Part shown: positions 61,570-64,000 of the stretch, piece by piece
Numbering within the stretch: position 1 is the first letter of the stretch
Layout of the letters: each line of letters opens with the position of its first letter
Assembly: GCF_000383415.1 (NCBI RefSeq)
Contig: NZ_KB911257.1
Coordinates: 162,558 to 226,557, forward strand
DNA length: 64,000 nucleotides
Reading direction: 5' to 3'
From: Hyphomicrobium zavarzinii ATCC 27496
GTDB lineage: Bacteria > Pseudomonadota > Alphaproteobacteria > Rhizobiales > Hyphomicrobiaceae
The notes under the pieces: model-generated
Seen by the model: the letters and a program-made list of their open reading frames with translations, nothing else
The model's database searches: none
What the model was told of the DNA's origin: nothing
Position numbers and translations under genes: made by a program

Positions 61570-62612
61570 GATACATCTCCGCCGGCGGCACGATCCTGGC
61601 TCCGGCGACGCCAGATCTCATCGATTTCGTCACCGCCGACCAGTCCGTGCGGCCGCAGGATCATGCACAGCACAATGGTGACGCCCAGGAAGACGCCGGT
61701 AAGGCCGAACATCTCGGGCAGCTTGATGCCTGCGAGCGACGGTCCGTTCTCGAGATAGCGCGTGATCTCGAAGCCCACCGTCATGACAACGGAGCCGATC
61801 ACCGCCCCGCTCACGCTGTAGACGCCGCCGACCACGAGCATCGCGAGCGTGAGGAAGGTAAGATCGAAGTAGAAGCTTCTCGGGCTGATGGTGCCCACAA
61901 ACAGCGAGAAGAGGACGCCCGCGACGCCGAGCAGCGCCGCGCTCAGAACCCATGCCGCCAATCGCAGCCGCTTGATGCGAACGCCCATGGCGCTCGCAGC
62001 GGCGATATTCTCGCTGGCGGCGCGCAGCTGAAGGCCCCATCGGGAGTCTCTGAACAGGCGCGCCACAAAAATCGCGGCGATGGCGCAGAACGCGGCCCAC
62101 CCCAATGTGGCCTTAACGGGAACGCCGTATATGGCGCGGGGGCCGCGCGTGAGATCCACCCAGTTCATGATCACAACATGCACGATGACGAGCAGCGCAA
62201 GCGTTGCGATAGACGCCGGGGTTCCGGTCTGCCGCACCAGCATCGAGCCCACCAGAAAGGCGATCACGACGGTCACCAGCAGGGCGATGGCGACGCTGGT
62301 CCAGATCCCGAACTCCATGCCCGCGAGCCCGAACGGCGCGTTGGCGAGCGCGGTCTTCTTGATCGCAATGGGCGTCACGAGAATGGCAACCGTGTAGGCT
62401 GCGATCCCCATGAACGCGATGTGTCCGTAGTTCGTGATCCCGGCATTGCCCATGAACACCTGCAGACCGATCACGGCGATCAGGTTCACCATGAAGATGA
62501 AGACGATGCGCTGATAGAACGGCTCGGCGAAGAGCGTGGCCGCCACCGCGATAAGCGCGACGATGGCCCCGAGCAGAAGGGCGCCTTTGGCCGATTGAAC
62601 GAGGTTGCTCAA
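61566..62612 (-). CDS. livM: Branched-chain-type ABC transporter permease LivM
   Basis: 348 residues and about ten hydrophobic segments of the LivM family, with MGNAGITNYGHIAFMGIAAY near residue 54 and MGVRIKRLRLAAWVLSAALLG near 210 as the cytoplasmic coupling region. It imports an amino acid, amide or urea-like compound with LivH, LivF and an unseen LivG and binding protein. It overlaps livH and the Cys-rich gene by 4 bp each. Confidence 0.92.
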   Translation of the reverse strand: MSNLVQSAKGALLLGAIVALIAVAATLFAEPFYQRIVFIFMVNLIAVIGLQVFMGNAGITNYGHIAFMGIAAYTVAILVTPIAIKKTALANAPFGLAGMEFGIWTSVAIALLVTVVIAFLVGSMLVRQTGTPASIATLALLVIVHVVIMNWVDLTRGPRAIYGVPVKATLGWAAFCAIAAIFVARLFRDSRWGLQLRAASENIAAASAMGVRIKRLRLAAWVLSAALLGVAGVLFSLFVGTISPRSFYFDLTFLTLAMLVVGGVYSVSGAVIGSVVMTVGFEITRYLENGPSLAGIKLPEMFGLTGVFLGVTIVLCMILRPHGLVGGDEIDEIWRRRSQDRAAGGDVS

Positions 62613-63508
62613 GACTTTTCTCCGAAATCCGGACGCTCGCCGAGAATGCCCTGAGGCCGGAACACCAGAACCACGCCGATCAGGAAGAACACGATCGCGT
62701 CTCTGAACCCTGCGATCTCCTGGGGCAGCACAACCTGGAGCGTGACCTCCGCGATGCCGAGGGCGAAGCCGCCCACGACGGCGCCCGGCAGGCTGCCGAA
62801 GCCACCCAGCACAGCAGCAACGAATGCCTTGAGCACCGGCGCAAAGCCCATGAAGGGGTCAACGGCGCCGCGCCGCGCCAGAATGAAGATTCCCGCGAGG
62901 CCCGCGAGAAATCCCGAGATTGCGAATGCGGTCAAAATCACGCGATCCGCCTTGATGCCCATGAGGCGAACAGTCGGTACGTCCTTGGCGGCCGCCCGCA
63001 TGGCCAATCCGACGGTCGTGTAACGCAGCAACGCCACGAGCCCGATGATGGCCGCGATGGTGACGCCCGTTTCGAGCACCTGGACGATGGGAATCTGGAC
63101 GGAGCCGAGGGAGATCGAGGACGCGATCCAGTCGGCAGTCGGAACGGCCTTCGGCCTGCTTCCGCCGAAGATGAGGGCGATGTTCTGGATGACGATGCTC
63201 GCGCCGAACGCCGTCAACATGCCGGTGGTCGGTGAGGCGTTTCGCACGGGCTTGAAGGCGATCCGCTCCAGCAGGAGCGCGGCCGCAACCGTCATCAGAA
63301 CGCCGAAGGGAAGAACGAGGAGGGGGTCGCGCACACCGAACATGAGCAAGAGGAACATCGCGTAGCCGCCGACGGTGATCATGTCACCATGGGCAAAATT
63401 GACGAGGTTCATCACGCTGAACACGATGGCAAGGCCGAGCGCCAACAGCGCATACTCGCCGCCGACGCTGAGGGCATTGAATGCCTGTTGGAGAATGTAA
63501 TCCGACAC
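62609..63508 (-). CDS. livH: Branched-chain-type ABC transporter permease LivH
   Basis: 299 residues, eight or so helices, with the family signatures ALSVGGEYALLALGLAIVFS near the N-terminus, NLVNFAHGDMITVGGYAMF, and the coupling segment MRAAAKDVPTVRLMGIKADR near 170. It pairs with LivM and starts 2 bp after livF. The liv family includes amide, urea and aromatic-acid carriers, so the name does not define the substrate. Confidence 0.92.
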   Translation of the reverse strand: MSDYILQQAFNALSVGGEYALLALGLAIVFSVMNLVNFAHGDMITVGGYAMFLLLMFGVRDPLLVLPFGVLMTVAAALLLERIAFKPVRNASPTTGMLTAFGASIVIQNIALIFGGSRPKAVPTADWIASSISLGSVQIPIVQVLETGVTIAAIIGLVALLRYTTVGLAMRAAAKDVPTVRLMGIKADRVILTAFAISGFLAGLAGIFILARRGAVDPFMGFAPVLKAFVAAVLGGFGSLPGAVVGGFALGIAEVTLQVVLPQEIAGFRDAIVFFLIGVVLVFRPQGILGERPDFGEKS

Positions 63509-63510
63509 GA

Positions 63511-64000
<490 letters not shown>

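Overview
The window reads as high-GC alphaproteobacterial chromosome, most likely from a methylotrophic member of the Hyphomicrobiales. Three things point there: the irr/fabA/fabB neighbourhood with a rhizobial-type Irr, a near-complete mau (methylamine dehydrogenase) cluster next to a cNor-type nor operon, and one promoter that fits the alphaproteobacterial general-stress sigma factor EcfG. I saw no rRNA, tRNA, CRISPR array or insertion sequence. Many long open frames lie antisense to real genes, as expected at this GC content, and I left them out.

Layout. 1-9 kb is housekeeping: fabB (cut by the left edge) and fabA, divergent irr with its own terminator, an SH3 protein, a 2-hydroxyacid dehydrogenase, a fused M50 protease, a ThiF/MoeB-like E1 and an AsmA protein. 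9-17 kb is a heavy-metal RND efflux locus (CzcA/CusA-type pump, adaptor and small His-rich exported proteins) plus a Sel1-repeat protein. 17-28.6 kb is an iron-uptake region: two complete ExbB-ExbD-TonB sets pointing away from a Crp/Fnr regulator, then an alpha-hydroxyacid oxidase, a PiuC-type hydroxylase and a TonB-dependent siderophore receptor.

28.9-34.6 kb holds norCBQDEF plus one extra small membrane gene. Directly upstream on the same strand lie tatB and tatA, and then mauL, G, J, C, A, D, E, B and F (35.4-42.3 kb). A sensor kinase/response regulator pair follows, and divergent mauM-mauN close the cluster at 46.9 kb. MauA and MauM both carry twin-arginine signals, which gives a reason for the local tatAB. 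A perfect FNR-type box sits upstream of mauF and a near-match sits upstream of norC.

46.9-56.2 kb is a signalling operon: a winged-helix protein, two small membrane proteins, a 2097-residue cytoplasmic hybrid kinase with about eleven HAMP-type repeats and three receivers, a receiver-PAS-HWE kinase and a lone receiver. It is preceded by a sequence matching the EcfG consensus. 56.3-64 kb resembles an amine or amide catabolic module: class-I amidotransferase-like hydrolase, GntR regulator with a palindromic operator, alpha/beta hydrolase, glutamine-synthetase-like ligase, an unrecognised Cys-rich protein, and a branched-chain-type ABC transporter (livM, livH, and livF cut by the right edge). The GS-like/amidotransferase pair recalls gamma-glutamylation routes for amines (aniline, isopropylamine, putrescine). 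With the mau cluster, this suggests an amine-using lifestyle.
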